Source: an uncultured Gammaproteobacteria bacterium
GTDB lineage: Bacteria > Pseudomonadota > Gammaproteobacteria > Pseudomonadales > Pseudohongiellaceae
Assembly (NCBI GenBank): GCA_937898685.1
Contig: CALEJT010000009.1
Coordinates: 1 to 12,992, forward strand
DNA: 12,992 nucleotides
Direction: 5' to 3'
The position numbers and the translations under genes are program-made. The number at the start of each line of letters is the position of its first letter. Position 1 is the stretch's first letter. Below, in pieces: positions 1 through 7,082 of the stretch. The notes beneath the pieces were generated by a model. The model had not been told where the DNA came from, ran no database searches, and worked only from the letters and a program-made list of their open reading frames with translations.

Positions 1-4
1 AGCT

Positions 5-50
5 AAAGGTGGGTGTCCCATCCGACGTTCTAAAGGTGGATGTCCCATCC
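5..50 (+). repeat. Two direct copies of an AAGGTGnnTGTCCC repeat
   Basis: Copies at 5-23 (AAAGGTGGGTGTCCCATCC) and 32-50 (AAAGGTGGATGTCCCATCC) differ at one base. The same family returns six times at 7171-7321, over 7 kb away. That dispersal, together with the variable bases in the middle, fits a genome-wide short interspersed repeat. The window edge may cut off further copies. No transposase gene is visible nearby, so what mobilises the repeat is unknown. Confidence 0.8.
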
Positions 51-103
51 CAGTCCCGATATTTCATAACCTACGTTCCACAATAACAACAGAGGAGGCT
101 GTA

Positions 104-745
104 ATGAAATTAAGAATTCTCAGCTTTACACTTTTAGTGCTTTTTACTTCCCCGTCATTCTCTCAAGTGCCCGATTACGGCTATTCATGGTGGGGACCAC
201 TCGCACAGTTCAATGCAAGCGCAATGCAGAATATTTGTATGACGACGGCAGTCGGAGGGGCTTGTACGAGCTGGGCTAGCTGGCTCCCTAATGTCGGCGC
301 CGCAGCCGCTGAATACATTGGAAGCACCCACATCAATCCCGGTCTTGGCCCGAATGGTGAAGGAACAATTGTCCTAATTAATAGCTACTGGCCGACAATT
401 CCTTACACCGGAGCAGCCTTAGGTCAGACATTATCTGGCGTTCAATGTGTGTCATTTGTTGGTAGCGCTCCTATTGTCACAGGGAACTGCAACAAATCGA
501 CTGTGCAGCCCGAGTTGTCTTACACGTATTTCAACGACCTTTTCTTCGATGCCCGGTATGACCCTATGGGGATGGCCAATTTCAACGACTTTGGGCTACT
601 GGTAGTGCTTCATGAACTTGGCCACACCTTGGGATTCGGTCATAACAACACACCTATAAACTCATTTATGCAGGATCCCATACCTGACACGGCTTCTATC
701 AACCTGCATGCATTAGAGATTAGCTGGATTCTCAGCAATATTTGA
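104..745 (+). CDS. Secreted matrixin-like zinc metalloprotease
   Basis: This encodes a 213-residue protein. Residues 1-20 form a typical Sec signal peptide: Lys and Arg near the start, a hydrophobic core, and likely cleavage after SFS. The metzincin zinc site HELGHTLGFGH is at residues 170-180, giving ligands H170, H174 and H180 and catalytic base E171. M189 in SFMQD lies where the Met-turn is expected. Four cysteines (45, 54, 115, 129) could form two disulfides, as expected for an exported protein. By family knowledge it is a zinc endopeptidase of the M10/matrixin group, acting in the periplasm or outside the cell; the substrate is unknown. It is small, with little room for a prodomain. The start is fixed by AGGAGG at 93-98, five bases before the ATG. 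Base composition is more AT-rich than the core genes to its right. The second secreted gene follows 35 bp later, probably in the same transcript. Confidence 0.85.
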   Translation: MKLRILSFTLLVLFTSPSFSQVPDYGYSWWGPLAQFNASAMQNICMTTAVGGACTSWASWLPNVGAAAAEYIGSTHINPGLGPNGEGTIVLINSYWPTIPYTGAALGQTLSGVQCVSFVGSAPIVTGNCNKSTVQPELSYTYFNDLFFDARYDPMGMANFNDFGLLVVLHELGHTLGFGHNNTPINSFMQDPIPDTASINLHALEISWILSNI

Positions 746-780
746 AAAAAACTTCATCACAGCTTCGGAGTAGAAAAGAG

Positions 781-1419
781 ATGATCACAAGAATAATTCT
801 CGGCTTATCCCTTCTCTTAGCGGCGGATTTCGCTGCCGCTCAGAATCAACTTGGTGAGGGGCCTCTTGATGTGGCACAAAGGAATAGTAGACTGCTCAAG
901 ACAGAGTTGGGTATGGTTCCAAGAACGCTAGAGGACCTTGTAGAGTCCTCACCAATTATCGTTCGAGGTAACTATGGGCAACTCCTTGATAGCCGGCTCG
1001 ATCTCGGCGAAGGGAGGACAGTGGAAGAGCTAGCACAACAGCTTGACCTCCCACTTGAAACCATCGAAGGGATTGGCATTCCAATATCCTCGCATCAATT
1101 CAATGTAAGCGAGGTAATTAAGGATTCTGGGCTTTTGGATGAACGCGACCCATTCTTAGAGGTCGAGTTCGCAGAAGATCCGAACGCTTATGACCTCTTC
1201 CCTTGGCTAAGGGAGTTTAGAGAGGGGGAGCATTTATTGTTCGTAGATGTTGCCAGCACAGGCGCCTTCTACCTTCGCGGTCAAATCTTTGACATGAAGC
1301 TCATTAATGGGCGCTATGTTTTTCGGTACGGTCCTAATGCCGAGGAGTCGATTGCATTTGGATCCGAGGACGCACCGAATTTTCTGCGAGAAATTAGAAG
1401 ACTTGCAGAACAGGAATAA
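781..1419 (+). CDS. Secreted protein of unknown function, cotranscribed with the matrixin
   Basis: This encodes about 212 residues when started at the ATG at 781. That start is preferred over the in-frame TTG at 742, which overlaps the previous stop, for two reasons. GGAG at 767-770 lies 10 bases upstream of 781, and the protein then opens with a clean signal peptide, MITRIILGLSLLLAADFAAA, with likely cleavage before QNQ. The body has the pattern LEDLVESSPIIVRGNYG, then FNVSEVIKDSG, then FREGEHLLFVDV and YLRGQIF. This resembles a loose class of secreted proteins with an SDxIVxG opening, an EVLKG-like strand and a GExxLLFL strand, but I cannot name a family. There are no cysteines in the mature part and no membrane segment after the signal. 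Its position behind a secreted protease suggests a related extracellular role such as substrate, inhibitor or chaperone; that is inference only. Confidence 0.75.
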   Translation: MITRIILGLSLLLAADFAAAQNQLGEGPLDVAQRNSRLLKTELGMVPRTLEDLVESSPIIVRGNYGQLLDSRLDLGEGRTVEELAQQLDLPLETIEGIGIPISSHQFNVSEVIKDSGLLDERDPFLEVEFAEDPNAYDLFPWLREFREGEHLLFVDVASTGAFYLRGQIFDMKLINGRYVFRYGPNAEESIAFGSEDAPNFLREIRRLAEQE

Positions 1420-1444
1420 TATTCGCTTGTAATTCTTCCTTATA

Positions 1445-1481
1445 GGGTAAAGCGGAGTACATTTCGTGGCCCGCTTTACCC
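1445..1481. other. Perfect 11-bp inverted repeat after the secreted gene pair
   Basis: GGGTAAAGCGG at 1445-1455 is matched exactly by CCGCTTTACCC at 1471-1481, with a 15-base loop. It lies 25 bases past the stop at 1419, so it may end or protect the two-gene transcript. There is no T-run on either side, so it is not a classical intrinsic terminator. Confidence 0.6.
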
Positions 1482-1484
1482 ATG

Positions 1485-1700
1485 TTAGCGCACTGAGTTC
1501 CTCAACGGCCTAAGATGAACCTGGGTATACAGTGCGCTTTTTCCCGAGCCTTTAGGTCCGAACACAACATCTATTTATCCGTGAAACATTTGACGCCATT
1601 GGTCAGTCCCAAGGAAGTATTTCTCTAGCTGACCGGCTTCTTCTGCAACACGCTCTCCTATCTCTATGTTGCGTAGAATTTCCAACTTAGGTGTGCGCAT
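1485..1700 (-). pseudogene. Truncated P-loop ATPase remnant with in-frame stop
   Basis: Reading the minus strand from the ATG at 1700 gives 41 residues starting MRTPKLEILRNIEIGERVAE and ending with TDQWRQMFHG. A TAA follows at 1575-1577. The same frame then continues as IDVVFGPKGSGKSALYT, which contains a perfect Walker A motif (GPKGSGKS). Continuity of recognisable protein across the stop shows a nonsense mutation rather than two genes. From memory, P-loop ATPases with a ...YFxxTDQWRxxFxGxxDxVxGPKGSGKSALY start exist, so one changed base at the TAA (for example from a Lys codon) would restore the frame. Likeness to that family ends near 1524, the frame closes at 1485-1487, and no Walker B or later ATPase sequence follows. 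The gene is therefore both interrupted and truncated. Full-length relatives are multi-domain ATPases of uncertain role. I am confident that this is a gene relic, less so of the family. Confidence 0.8.
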
Positions 1701-1733
1701 ATCTTGGAAACCATCTCGAGTTTTTACATTGTT

Positions 1734-2030
1734 TCAGTGCACCACTTTTTTGCTCTTAACCCCATCCTCCATCTCCCTCTGCGTAATCTCCACCACGAGA
1801 CTTTCCTCGTGTAGTTGCCGCGCCGCTTCGACGCGCTCGGCTTCCTCCGCCTGGCGCACCTTCTCGGCGTCGTCCTGAAACAGTTCGGCGTTCAGCGAGA
1901 GCTGACGGGTGAGGTGGTTCTTCAGGCGGTCGACGACGCAGGTCATGACCTCCAGCGTCTGGCTCAGTTGTTCGAGCGTCATCAGCGCCTGCTCGGCGTT
2001 TTCTTCGAATTCGGTTTTATCGGTTGCCAT
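1734..2030 (-). CDS. Small coiled-coil protein of unknown function
   Basis: This encodes 98 residues, very rich in Glu, Ala, Gln and Leu. Heptad-like stretches such as ALMTLEQLSQTLEVMTCVVD and the Arg/Glu/Ala-rich second half predict a helical coiled coil. There is no signal peptide or membrane segment, so it is probably cytoplasmic. The start at 2030 is supported by AGAGG about 9 bases upstream. It lies downstream of nrdB on the same strand, but a strong terminator (2109-2133) separates the two, so it probably has its own weak promoter or depends on read-through. The last residues (VKSKKVVH) fall in the AT-richer junction with the left patch, so the native C-terminus may have been replaced. 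I do not recognise a named family. Confidence 0.65.
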   Translation of the reverse strand: MATDKTEFEENAEQALMTLEQLSQTLEVMTCVVDRLKNHLTRQLSLNAELFQDDAEKVRQAEEAERVEAARQLHEESLVVEITQREMEDGVKSKKVVH

Positions 2031-2108
2031 GTAGGCGTTCCTCTGCAGTGAGTGGTGGTACTGCTGTCTACTGCGTTGCGTGGTGCGTACTAATGTTCGT
2101 TAACATCG

Positions 2109-2133
2109 AAAAAGGCCGGCAGTGAGCCGGCCT
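2109..2133 (-). terminator. Intrinsic terminator after nrdB
   Basis: On the minus strand AGGCCGGC (2126-2133) pairs perfectly with GCCGGCCT (2113-2120) over a 5-base loop, and TTTTT follows directly (2109-2113). It begins 9 bases after the nrdB stop codon. This is a textbook rho-independent terminator for the nrdAB transcript. Confidence 0.9.
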
Positions 2134-2141
2134 CTTGTTGA

Positions 2142-3512
2142 TCAATCCCAGCTCAGGGCGCCGCCCGTCTGATACTCGATCACGCGCGTTTCGAAGAAGT
2201 TCTTCTCCTTGCGCAGGTCCATGATCTCGCTCATCCACGGGAAGGGGTTCTGCGCGCCGGGGAACTGTTCCTTCAGGCCGATCTGTACGAGACGGCGGTT
2301 GGCGATGAACTGCAGATACTCTTCCATCATCACGGCGTTCATGCCGAGCACACCGCGCGGCATGGTGTCGCGGGCGTAGTCGATTTCGAGCTGCGTGGCT
2401 TCCAGGATCATCTGCGTCGCAGCCTGTTTCATTTCGTCGTTCCACAGGTGCGGGTTCTCGAGCTTGATCTGGTTGATCATGTCGATGCCGAAGTTCAGGT
2501 GCATCGACTCGTCGCGCAGGATGTACTGGAACTGCTCGGAGGTGCCGGTCATCTTGTTGCGGCGGCCCATCGACAGAATCTGCGTGAAGCCGCAGTAGAA
2601 GAAGATACCTTCCATGCAGCAGTAGAACGCGATGAGGTTCTTGAGCAGCTGCTGGTCGGTTTCGACGGTACCGGTCTTGAAGTTCGGATCGGAGAGCTGA
2701 CGCGTGTATTTGAGGCCCCAGCTGGCTTTCTTCGCCACGCTCGGCACCTCGTGATACATGTTGAAGATCTCGCCTTCATCCATGCCGAGCGATTCGATGC
2801 AGTACTGATAGGCGTGCGTGTGGATGGCTTCTTCGAAGGCCTGGCGCAGGATGTACTGACGGCACTCGGGGTTAGTGATCAGACGATAGATCGCCAGCAC
2901 GAGGTTGTTGGCCACGAGCGAGTCGGCGGTGGAGAAGAAGCCGAGGCTGCGCTTGACGATGAGACGTTCGTCGGCGGTGAGGCCGTCGGGGTTTTTCCAC
3001 AGCGCGACGTCGGCGTTCATGTTGATCTCTTGCGGCATCCAGTGGTTGGCGCAGCCGTCGAGATATTTCTGCCAGGCCCATTCGTACTTGAAGGGCACGA
3101 GCTGGTTGAGGTCGGCGCGGCAGTTGATCATGCGTTTCTGATCGACGGTGACGCGTTCGGCCGAGCCTTCGAGTTCGGCGAGACCTTCGCTCGGATCGAG
3201 TGCGTCGACGGCGGCCTTGGCCTGCGCCACCGGATCATTGGACACCGGTGCGGCAGGAGGGACGAAACGCGGCGCGGGGGCGTCGGCCGGTTCGATCTCA
3301 TGCGCCACTGCAGTGGCAGCCGGGGCGGGAGCAGGCGCAGATGCTGCAGCGGCTACCGGTGCGGCAGGCGCAACCGGGGCAGCGGCAGGGGCGGCTGCTT
3401 GTACGGGAGCCGCAACGGGCGTCTCCTCGAGCTTGGCGCGAGCGGCGGCGTTGGCAGCAGCGTTGGTGCTGGCCGGCGTGTCGTCGCTGTAGAAATCGTC
3501 CCAGCTGAGCAT
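2142..3512 (-). CDS. nrdB: Class Ia ribonucleotide reductase small subunit (R2)
   Basis: This encodes 456 residues. With NrdA it reduces ribonucleoside diphosphates to deoxyribonucleotides; this subunit makes and holds the tyrosyl radical at a dimetal site. Visible ligands are D197 (STADSLVANN), E228 and H231 (EEAIH), E301 (MEGIFF), and E335 and H338 (RDESMH). Y235 in HTHAY sits where the radical tyrosine of E. coli (Y122) is, so a diiron-tyrosyl cofactor is expected. The C-terminus has the conserved RVIEYQTGGALSWD, including the radical-transfer tyrosine (Y447) and the tail that docks on NrdA. Residues 12-90 are an Ala/Pro-rich low-complexity linker. The ATG at 3512 is chosen over the GTG at 3542 because AGAGG stands 8 bases before it and MLSWDDF is the usual start of Pseudomonas-type NrdB. 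It follows nrdA by 132 bp with no clear terminator between, so they are probably cotranscribed. Confidence 0.96.
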   Translation of the reverse strand: MLSWDDFYSDDTPASTNAAANAAARAKLEETPVAAPVQAAAPAAAPVAPAAPVAAAASAPAPAPAATAVAHEIEPADAPAPRFVPPAAPVSNDPVAQAKAAVDALDPSEGLAELEGSAERVTVDQKRMINCRADLNQLVPFKYEWAWQKYLDGCANHWMPQEINMNADVALWKNPDGLTADERLIVKRSLGFFSTADSLVANNLVLAIYRLITNPECRQYILRQAFEEAIHTHAYQYCIESLGMDEGEIFNMYHEVPSVAKKASWGLKYTRQLSDPNFKTGTVETDQQLLKNLIAFYCCMEGIFFYCGFTQILSMGRRNKMTGTSEQFQYILRDESMHLNFGIDMINQIKLENPHLWNDEMKQAATQMILEATQLEIDYARDTMPRGVLGMNAVMMEEYLQFIANRRLVQIGLKEQFPGAQNPFPWMSEIMDLRKEKNFFETRVIEYQTGGALSWD

Positions 3513-3644
3513 GGCTTTTTCCTCTTTCGTATCTTTCTTCACTCTGCGTTCTTGTCTCGAATCATTCTGTATTTCTTGGTCTGCGGCGGCGCCGACTGCT
3601 CTGACTTCTCCTGTGAGCAGCCGGCACCGCTACAGGCCGCCGAT

Positions 3645-6512
3645 TTATTGGCAGGCCTCGCAGTCCGGGTTGTCGATGGAGCAGGCCTTGGGTACTTCGG
3701 CGGGGCCGGCGGCCATGGCTTCATCGATGGTGGCGGACACCTTGTTCAGCGTGCCGGTAGCCACCGTGCTCTTCTCGGCGCTGGTAGCGGCCAGCGCGCG
3801 CAGGTAGTAGGTGGTCTTCAGACCGCGCAGCCAGGCCATGCGATAGGTGATGTCGAGCTTCTTACCGTTGGCTTCGGCGATGTACAGGTTGAGCGACTGC
3901 GCCTGGTCGATCCATTTCTGGCGACGGCTGGCGGCGTCGACCAACCAGCGCGGGTTGATCTCGAACGCGGTGGAGTAGAGCACCTTGAGGTCGGCCGGAA
4001 TGCGATCGATCTTCTGCACGCTGCCCTCGTAGTACTTGAGGTCGTTGAGCATCACCGCATCCCACAGGCCACGCTCCTTCAGATCGCGGATCAGGTAGGG
4101 GTTCACCACCGTGAATTCACCGGAGAGGTTCGATTTCACGTACAGGTTCTGGTAGGTGGGCTCGATGCTCTGCGATACGCCGGTGATGTTGGCGATGGTG
4201 GCGGTGGGGGCGATCGCCATCACGTTGGAGTTGCGCATGCCGTGCTTCTGCACGCGGGCGCGCAGCGAATCCCAGTCGAGCGTGCGCGAGGTGTCGATGT
4301 CGAGGTATTGCGCACCACGTTCTTCACGCAACAGTTCCAGCGAGTCGATCGGCAGGATGCCGCGATCCCACAGCGAACCCTTGTAGGTTTCGTAGGTGCC
4401 GCGCTCTTCGGCCAGCATGCTGGAGGCTTCGATGGCGTAGTAGCTGATGAGCTCCATCGAGCGATCGGCGAATTCCACCGCGGCTTCGGAAGCGTAGGGG
4501 ATCTTCTGCACGTAGAGCGCATCCTGGAAGCCCATCAGACCCAGGCCCACCGGACGGTGCTTGAGGTTGGAGTTCTTCGCCTGCGGCACCGAGTAGTAGT
4601 TGATGTCGATGACGTTGTCCAACATGCGCACGGCGGTGTGGATGGTCTTGCGCAGCTTCTCGCGATCGAGGCCCTGCGGCGTGATGTGCTTGACCAGGTT
4701 GATCGAGCCGAGGTTGCACACGGCGATCTCGTCCTTGCTGGTGTTGAGCGTGATCTCGGTGCAGAGGTTGGACGAGTGCACGGTGCCGACGTGCTGCTGC
4801 GGCGAGCGCACGTTGCAGGAGTCCTTGAACGTGATCCACGGATGGCCGGTTTCGAACAGCATGCTGAGCATCTTGCGCCACAGTGCCTTCGCTTCGACCA
4901 CCTTGTAGATGTACATCTGACCGGCGCGGGCTTTTGCTTCGTATTCCAGGTATTTCTCTTCGAAGGCGCGGCCGTGCAGTTCGTGCAGCTCGGGCACTTC
5001 GTTGGGCGAGAACAGGGTCCATTCGCCGTCTTCGAAGACGCGCTTCATGAAGAGGTCGGGGATCCAGTTGGCGGTGTTCATGTCGTGCGTACGACGACGG
5101 TCGTCACCGGTGTTCTTGCGCAGTTCCAGGAACTCTTCGATGTCGAGGTGCCAGGTTTCGAGGTAGGCACAGACGGCGCCCTTGCGCTTGCCGCCCTGGT
5201 TCACGGCGACGGCGGTGTCGTTCACCACTTTGAGGAAGGGCACCACACCCTGGCTCTTGCCGTTGGTGCCCTTGATGTAGGCGCCGAGGGCGCGTACCGG
5301 CGTCCAGTCGTTGCCGAGACCGCCAGCGAACTTGCTCAGCATGGCGTTGTCGTGGATGGCGCCATAGATGCCGCTGAGGTCGTCGGGCACGGTGGTGAGG
5401 AAGCAGGAGCTGAGCTGCGGACGCAGGGTGCCGGCGTTGAACAGCTGCGGCGTGCTCACCATGTAGTCGAAGCTGGAGAGCAGGTTGTAGAACTCGATGG
5501 CGCGGCCTTCGCGGTCGGCTTCGTTCTTGGCCAGGCCCATGGCGACGCGCATGAAGAAGAACTGCGGCAGCTCGAAGCGGATGCCGTTGCTGTGCAGGAA
5601 GTAGCGGTCGTAGAGGGTCTGCAGGCCGAGGTAGGTGAACTGGTCGTCGCGTTCGGCGCGCAGGGCTTCGCCGAGACGGGCGAGGTCGTAGTTCAGAAGA
5701 TCGGGGTCGAGCAGTTCCAGCTCCACGCCTTTTTCGACGTAGGTGCGCAGGGTGGCGGGATAGCGGTAGTGCATCTCGCTCTGGGTGGCGCTCTGGGTGA
5801 CGCCGAGGAAGCTCAACGCTTCGCTGCGCAGGCTGTCCATCAGAAGACGCGCGGCGACGTAGCTGTAGTTCGGTTCGCTTTCGACGTGGGCGCGGGCGGT
5901 CATCACCACGGAAACGCGCACGTCCTTGATGTTCACGCCGCTGTAGAGGTTCTTCAGGGCTTCCTGGAACAGTTTTTCGTTGTCGACCCCTTCGAGGCCT
6001 TCGCAGGCTTCACGCACGATGGTGCGCAGACGGTGGGTGTCGAGCGGCTTCTGGGTGCCGTCTTCCATGGTGACGAGCAGGTCGGGGCGCTCGGGTTCGC
6101 GCTGCTGCTGCGTCTCGCGCTCGCGGGCGCGCTCGTTGCGGTAGATCACGTAGCTGCGCGCCACCTTGTGCTCGCCCGAGCGCATCAGGTGCAGTTCGAC
6201 CTGGTCCTGGATTTCTTCGATGTGGATGCTGCCGCCGGAGGGCATGCGGCGTTTGAAGGTCTGGGTGATCTCGTCGGTCAGACGGGCGACGGTTTCGTGG
6301 ACGCGCGAGGAAGCCGCGGCGACACCGCCTTCGACCGCCAGGTAGGCCTTGGTGATGGCCACGGTGATCTTGGTGGGGTCGTAGGGAACGACGGCGCCGT
6401 TGCGCTTGATGACGCGCAGCTGGCCGGGGGCCATGGTGCTGATGGAGTCATCGGCGGCGGGGACGGTGCGCGCTGCTGGGCTGCTGGGCTGGTAGCTGGG
6501 TTCGGTGTGCAT
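3645..6512 (-). CDS. nrdA: Class Ia ribonucleotide reductase large subunit (R1)
   Basis: This encodes 955 residues and is the catalytic partner of NrdB. Two N-terminal ATP cones can be seen (VIKRNGAVVPYDPTKITVAI from about residue 34, and a second from about 145, LLVTMEDGTQKPLDTHRL), as in the Pseudomonas-type enzyme; one or both give overall allosteric control by ATP/dATP. In the barrel, C370 (LSSC) and C599 (VCNLGS) are the redox pair, and N582, C584 and E586 (NLCTE) form the active site with the thiyl-radical cysteine. Y902-Y903 (TTYYLR) are the radical-relay tyrosines. The C-terminus ends CEACQ, the C951/C954 swinging pair reduced by thioredoxin or glutaredoxin. The ATG at 6512 is chosen because GGAG lies six bases upstream; a TTG at 6608 would add 32 atypical residues. 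The gene appears to be driven from 7032-7060 under NrdR and perhaps DnaA control. Confidence 0.97.
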   Translation of the reverse strand: MHTEPSYQPSSPAARTVPAADDSISTMAPGQLRVIKRNGAVVPYDPTKITVAITKAYLAVEGGVAAASSRVHETVARLTDEITQTFKRRMPSGGSIHIEEIQDQVELHLMRSGEHKVARSYVIYRNERARERETQQQREPERPDLLVTMEDGTQKPLDTHRLRTIVREACEGLEGVDNEKLFQEALKNLYSGVNIKDVRVSVVMTARAHVESEPNYSYVAARLLMDSLRSEALSFLGVTQSATQSEMHYRYPATLRTYVEKGVELELLDPDLLNYDLARLGEALRAERDDQFTYLGLQTLYDRYFLHSNGIRFELPQFFFMRVAMGLAKNEADREGRAIEFYNLLSSFDYMVSTPQLFNAGTLRPQLSSCFLTTVPDDLSGIYGAIHDNAMLSKFAGGLGNDWTPVRALGAYIKGTNGKSQGVVPFLKVVNDTAVAVNQGGKRKGAVCAYLETWHLDIEEFLELRKNTGDDRRRTHDMNTANWIPDLFMKRVFEDGEWTLFSPNEVPELHELHGRAFEEKYLEYEAKARAGQMYIYKVVEAKALWRKMLSMLFETGHPWITFKDSCNVRSPQQHVGTVHSSNLCTEITLNTSKDEIAVCNLGSINLVKHITPQGLDREKLRKTIHTAVRMLDNVIDINYYSVPQAKNSNLKHRPVGLGLMGFQDALYVQKIPYASEAAVEFADRSMELISYYAIEASSMLAEERGTYETYKGSLWDRGILPIDSLELLREERGAQYLDIDTSRTLDWDSLRARVQKHGMRNSNVMAIAPTATIANITGVSQSIEPTYQNLYVKSNLSGEFTVVNPYLIRDLKERGLWDAVMLNDLKYYEGSVQKIDRIPADLKVLYSTAFEINPRWLVDAASRRQKWIDQAQSLNLYIAEANGKKLDITYRMAWLRGLKTTYYLRALAATSAEKSTVATGTLNKVSATIDEAMAAGPAEVPKACSIDNPDCEACQ

Positions 6513-7025
6513 TGGAGGCTCCGTGCTGTATTCGTTTTTTCTTGTCGTGTGATTCGTTGCTGCTTCGACCTTCCGCTTCGAGCGGCTTTCGTTTTTGTAT
6601 GACCACAATATCTAGTGGTCGTTCACCGGAGGAAAAAACGCCCTGCAGCGGCTGAAACCGCCCAGCGTCTACCGGTGAAAAGTCTGGGAGAAGGCGTGAA
6701 GGACTACTGACGGCCTTTGAGGCGCGTCGCTGCATTACCCTCTCCTCAAGCCCGGCCCTCTGCGGGGCCGGTGGTACTGCTGTCTCGTGTTGCGCGGTTC
6801 GGAGCCGCGTCGTCTTGTCACCTTGGCCGCGATGTCGTGCACCGCTGTAGTGGCTTCCATGCGGGCTGGTGGGAGCCCGGTTTTTCCCACTTGGCCGGAG
6901 CAGCTGGCCGGCGATCGTGTCACTTTCTCTGCACTGGCCCGGCACCCTGCGGGGGCGGGCGACCTGGCTGCCCGTCGTACGGGAAGCTGGCCAGAGGGAC
7001 ACAAGATATTGGGAAAGAATGTATG
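6513..7025 (-). other. Long untranslated leader of nrdA with stem-loops
   Basis: If transcription starts near 7025, the mRNA has about 510 nt before the nrdA start codon. Perfect stems include CCGGCCC/GGGCCGG (6752-6758 with 6765-6771) and TTCACCGG/CCGGTGAA (6622-6629 with 6672-6679, enclosing a smaller GCGG/CCGC stem). Several open frames cross the leader, but none has a convincing ribosome site or a recognisable protein. I do not see a known riboswitch. A second promoter nearer nrdA cannot be excluded. Confidence 0.5.
6601..6620. promoter_or_regulatory. NrdR-like extended palindrome proximal to nrdA
   Basis: GACCACAATATCTAGTGGTC is palindromic at its outer six bases on each side. Bases 6603-6618 match the published NrdR box pattern acaCwAtATaTwGtgt at 13 of 16 positions. 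It lies 89 bp before the nrdA ATG. There is no second box at the usual 31-32 bp distance, so strong paired NrdR binding here is uncertain. An inverted near-copy is found at 7445-7464. Confidence 0.55.
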
Positions 7026-7045
7026 GGGCGCACTATATCGGGGGT
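6999..7045 (-). promoter_or_regulatory. Paired NrdR boxes at the nrdA promoter
   Basis: Box 1 at 6999-7014 (ACACAAGATATTGGGA) matches the NrdR consensus at 13 of 16 positions. Box 2 at 7030-7045 (GCACTATATCGGGGGT) matches at 11 of 16 when read on the minus strand. Their starts are 31 bp apart, which is three helical turns and the spacing known for NrdR, the ATP-cone repressor of ribonucleotide reductase genes. Box 2 covers the -10 and box 1 lies just past the start site, an arrangement that would block transcription when dATP is plentiful. Confidence 0.75.
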
Positions 7046-7060
7046 GTTTTTTTGTGACAA
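7032..7060 (-). promoter_or_regulatory. Sigma70 promoter of nrdAB
   Basis: On the minus strand TTGTCA (7055-7060, 5 of 6 to consensus) and TATAGT (7032-7037, 5 of 6) are separated by exactly 17 bp. The predicted start is near 7025. It is flanked by NrdR-like boxes and DnaA-like boxes, which strengthens its assignment to nrdAB despite the distance to the gene. Confidence 0.75.
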
Positions 7061-7082
7061 GGGGTATTTCTTGTGAATTTGA

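Noticed and set aside
742..780. TTG start overlapping the protease stop, adding 13 residues to the second secreted protein
   Set aside because: The ATG at 781 has a GGAG upstream and gives a signal peptide that starts properly; the longer form would bury it.
1485..1520. Integron attC-like GTTAG and GCCTAA motifs
   Set aside because: Each differs from the core-site consensus, their order is that of two half sites rather than one attC, and no integrase or cassette array is visible.
2448..6602. A 1384-codon open frame on the plus strand, antisense to nrdA and part of nrdB
   Set aside because: It mirrors two well-conserved minus-strand genes in GC-rich DNA, where the antisense frame often lacks stops. 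Its Val/Gly/His-rich product has no recognisable domain.
6770..6990. Possible cobalamin riboswitch in the nrdA leader (CCCCCGCA and GCCACT-like pieces)
   Set aside because: The pieces are spaced wrongly for the core, and no clear B12 box or GGGAAGG element follows. A covariance-model search would settle it.
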